DNA of 64,000 nt from RYN-230 sp963770545 (GTDB taxonomy: Bacteria; Actinomycetota; Actinomycetes; Streptosporangiales; Streptosporangiaceae): positions 310,001 to 374,000 of the forward strand of contig CAVYQF010000008.1 of the NCBI GenBank assembly GCA_963770545.1. Direction: 5' to 3'. Position 1 is the stretch's first letter. Each line of letters opens with the position of its first letter. Shown piece by piece: positions 62,493-64,000 of the stretch. The position numbers were made by a program, and so were the translations under genes. The notes under the pieces are model-generated. The model was not told where the DNA came from. It ran no database searches and saw only the letters and a program-made list of their open reading frames with translations.

Positions 62493-62841
62493 CTGGGTCT
62501 CCGCGGCCGCCAGAGCTTGGCCCGATCGGCAATAACACCGCCGAGTCTGGGCGCTGTTGATCACGAACATTCTGGACGTCAAAGCCCAGGCGGCGCAGCA
62601 CACCAGCGGCCCCACGCACTCCGCCGCTGAAATCATGCGGACCCATGGGCTTCCCGGTGGCCAGCCGGTAGGCGACGCCGAGGATGGCCTTGGAGTCGTA
62701 GGCCTTGCCATCGACGATGAGCAGGTAGGCAGTAGCCCGGCCGAACCCATAGCGGGCGAGGAATTCGTCCTGGCCGAGCCGGTCGTACTCCGCTACTGCT
62801 TGTCGGACGTGATGCTCCGAGACAGCATCCCAGAAGGCCAT
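62410..62841 (-). CDS. Stand-alone ScoMcrA-type N-terminal domain, truncated restriction protein
   Basis: Residues 1-95 match the N-terminal head domain of ScoMcrA-like type IV restriction enzymes as I recall them: MAFWDAVSEHHVRQAVAEYD, RYGFGRATAYLLIVDGKAYD, SKAILGVAYRLATGKPMGPH and RRLGFDVQNVRD. The SRA/HNH domains that should follow are absent. The frame instead runs out into residues antisense-like to nothing conserved (PSSGGRGDPGEHYRHSRRAR) and overlaps the MazG gene by 83 bases. Probably a remnant, or a small adaptor made of this domain alone. ATG 62841. Confidence 0.6.
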   Translation of the reverse strand: MAFWDAVSEHHVRQAVAEYDRLGQDEFLARYGFGRATAYLLIVDGKAYDSKAILGVAYRLATGKPMGPHDFSGGVRGAAGVLRRLGFDVQNVRDQQRPDSAVLLPIGPSSGGRGDPGEHYRHSRRARSVSPGVQPANAAVAQR

Positions 62842-62996
62842 TTGCTGATGGTAGGCGCGTCAGCCGGTCACGATAGGCCCGTGCATCGGATTGGGGTAGT
62901 GAAAATTCCTGCGTATGCCGACAAGGGAAGCCCTCCGCCCGAACGGATTCCGCGCGCAGCTCACAAACCGAACACCATCCGGCTAGTGTGCCGTGA

Positions 62997-63497
62997 ATGG
63001 ATCCCGGGAAACCCGGTGTCATGCCACCAGACGTGTATGTGGCATCGCTGGCCCGTAAGCGGATGGCAGCAGGCGCTTTGTGCCGCGACCCGTCAGGACG
63101 GGTTCTCCTCGTAGACCCTGTGTACCGCGATACCTGGGATTTGCCGGGTGGCGCCGTGGAGGCTGAGGAGTCGCCGCAGGCTGCTTGCCGCCGGGAGGTC
63201 GCTGAGGAGCTTGGGCTAGACCGCCCGGTGGGGCGGATCCTTGCAGTGAACTGGGTGCCGTCGCGCCCGGAACGCCCCGAGGGCCTCATTGTGGTGTACG
63301 ACGGCGGTGTCCTCGCCACGGATGACATCAAGGCGATCGTGGTGCAAGAGGGGGAACTCGCAGGCTACGCCTTCGTGCCTTCGGATCAGGTGCCAAGGAG
63401 AGTGACGCCACTCGTCGCGCGGCGGATCTCTGCGTGCCTGGAGGCCTTGGCCGCCGGGACAGTGGCGTCGCTAGAGGGCGGCAGTCCGGCTGGCTGA
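62997..63497 (+). CDS. NUDIX hydrolase
   Basis: Hydrolyses a nucleoside diphosphate linked to X, 166 residues. The Nudix box is complete: GGAVEAEESPQAACRREVAE, then ELG (Gx5Ex7REUxEExGU). AAGALCRDPSGRVLLVDPVY precedes and VTPLVARRISACLEALAAG follows. ATG 62997 is used; a second ATG at 63021 is equally compatible. It belongs with the MazG and exonuclease genes in a nucleotide-quality cluster, though on the other strand. Confidence 0.88.
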   Translation: MDPGKPGVMPPDVYVASLARKRMAAGALCRDPSGRVLLVDPVYRDTWDLPGGAVEAEESPQAACRREVAEELGLDRPVGRILAVNWVPSRPERPEGLIVVYDGGVLATDDIKAIVVQEGELAGYAFVPSDQVPRRVTPLVARRISACLEALAAGTVASLEGGSPAG

Positions 63498-63651
63498 TTT
63501 CTTCTGCCGCTGGACGCGAGCGCGCGTTGAACGGCGCGAGATTTGAGAGCCTCGTGCTCCGCGAACATGTGCTGGATGAGATAGGTTTCCCGCCACCCGT
63601 GAGGCCTTCGGCGGACACCAGCAGACCCTTCTGTTGTGGGGTCGTGGGCAT
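63480..63651 (-). pseudogene. N-terminal remnant of a thymidylate-kinase-like P-loop protein
   Basis: From ATG 63651 (AGGAGAGGCC before it) the frame reads PQQKGLLVSAEGLTGGGKP, an imperfect Walker A. One frame over continues TYLIQHMFAEHEAL-like HMFAEHEALKSRAVQRALAS. The intact version would read GLTGVGKTYLIQHMFAEHEA; a few bases are lost in the P-loop and the gene ends soon after. dTMP-kinase family is inferred from GLLVSAEGLTG and position after an exonuclease gene. Confidence 0.5.
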
Positions 63652-63667
63652 GGCCTCTCCTGATGGG

Positions 63668-64000
63668 CTATTCGAAGAGCGCTTCCTGGTGCGGCTGATT
63701 CGCCCTGGCCTGGTAGCCACCAAGCTTGCGGACCTGCTGAAGGCTGCTCCATATCCCAGCCCGCGAGCCTTCTTCCATGAGGCGCTGGAATACCTCGGCT
63801 GTGAGCTGGGTATCCGGAAGCGCCCGGTGTCGGTTGGGCGGCGGGGGGATCCTGAGGTGGTCCCGGACTACGTCCAGCCCGTGAGAATGCAGGTCCGGGT
63901 GGAGGACGCGCGACAGCCGGACGGTGTCCAGCAGGTCGGTGGCGGCCAGCTGCGGGCAGTACTTCCGGTAGTCATACAGGATGCTTGCCTCGGTGGGAGC
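63668..64000 (-). CDS. DnaQ-like 3'-5' exonuclease, C-terminal part
   Basis: The frame is open from the window edge to TAG 63668-63670, 110 codons. TDLLDTVRLSRVLHPDLHSH, then GLDVVRDHLRIPPPPNRHRA and LPDTQLTAEVFQRLMEEG are the last part of an exonuclease domain; HRALPD gives the Exo III motif (HxxxxD) of the DEDDh class. The N-terminal Exo I and II motifs lie beyond the window. Probably a stand-alone proofreading or RNase T-like enzyme near nucleotide-metabolism genes. Confidence 0.75.
   Translation of the reverse strand, partial: APTEASILYDYRKYCPQLAATDLLDTVRLSRVLHPDLHSHGLDVVRDHLRIPPPPNRHRALPDTQLTAEVFQRLMEEGSRAGIWSSLQQVRKLGGYQARANQPHQEALFE

Noticed and set aside
62553..62566. TTGATCACGAAC as a third hairpin-repeat copy
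   Set aside because: Only one arm end matches by chance; no inverted partner nearby, and it lies inside a coding region.
1..64000. tRNA or rRNA genes, transposases, integrases
   Set aside because: None seen: no CCA-ended cloverleaf-like segments, no rRNA conserved cores, and no transposase or recombinase motifs in any frame I read.

Overview
The window is very GC-rich actinobacterial chromosomal DNA. Supporting signs are abundant GTG starts, a 948-residue SARP/AfsR-type regulator, a DUF1707 protein, an orphan anti-sigma-type ATPase, a Clp N-domain protein, IclR/TetR/HxlR/LysR regulators beside catabolic genes, and the remnant of a phosphatidylinositol-mannoside acyltransferase. It looks like a soil actinomycete of the Streptosporangiales/Streptomycetales kind. 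I see no rRNA, tRNA, CRISPR array, transposase or prophage.

Layout. 0-12.5 kb: partial sulfotransferase, secreted repeat protein, anti-sigma-like/ECF sigma pair, a DAO-GcvT fusion oxidoreductase, an orphan REC-KaiC-KaiC protein, a secreted GH18 enzyme and an NHL-repeat protein. 12.6-23.2 kb: Clp N-domain protein diverging from a MerR-like protein, a two-gene ABC exporter, a TfdB-like phenol hydroxylase diverging from an IclR regulator, an O-methyltransferase/TetR pair sharing a perfect palindrome, DUF1707, a RodZ-like protein and a MazG-like protein. 23.3-37 kb: SWIM-SNF2 helicase, second sulfotransferase, an accessory stretch (NERD protein, 673-residue protein of unknown function, TehB-like methyltransferase), a membrane protein/OmpA-like lipoprotein pair, DUF885 and DUF488. 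37-46.7 kb: SARP regulator, HATPase, fatty-acid desaturase, GH54 arabinofuranosidase with a LacI-type operator, MMPL transporter. 46.7-55.1 kb: a catabolic island (CoA-transferase, enoyl-CoA hydratase, BKACE, tautomerase, HxlR, aldolase-dehydrogenase fusion, broken DeoR, SDR, TetR). 55.2-64 kb: YihY protein, a very large ferritin-like/CDGSH/ferredoxin/globin-like redox protein with a divergent LysR gene, and a nucleotide-pool cluster (MazG, ScoMcrA-type head domain, NUDIX, thymidylate-kinase remnant, exonuclease).

Several neighbourhoods read as functional units. The catabolic island has acyl-CoA steps and C-C cleavage enzymes under local repressors. The hydroxylase and methyltransferase each face a divergent regulator. 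The secreted hydrolases (GH18, GH54) fit polysaccharide scavenging. The 28-32.6 kb stretch is the least explained, and together with the giant redox protein it is the best place to look for something new.

A caution applies throughout. About ten otherwise conserved genes carry single-base frameshifts, mostly in homopolymers or low-complexity GC runs. This suggests residual consensus errors as much as gene decay. Each case is marked at the gene.
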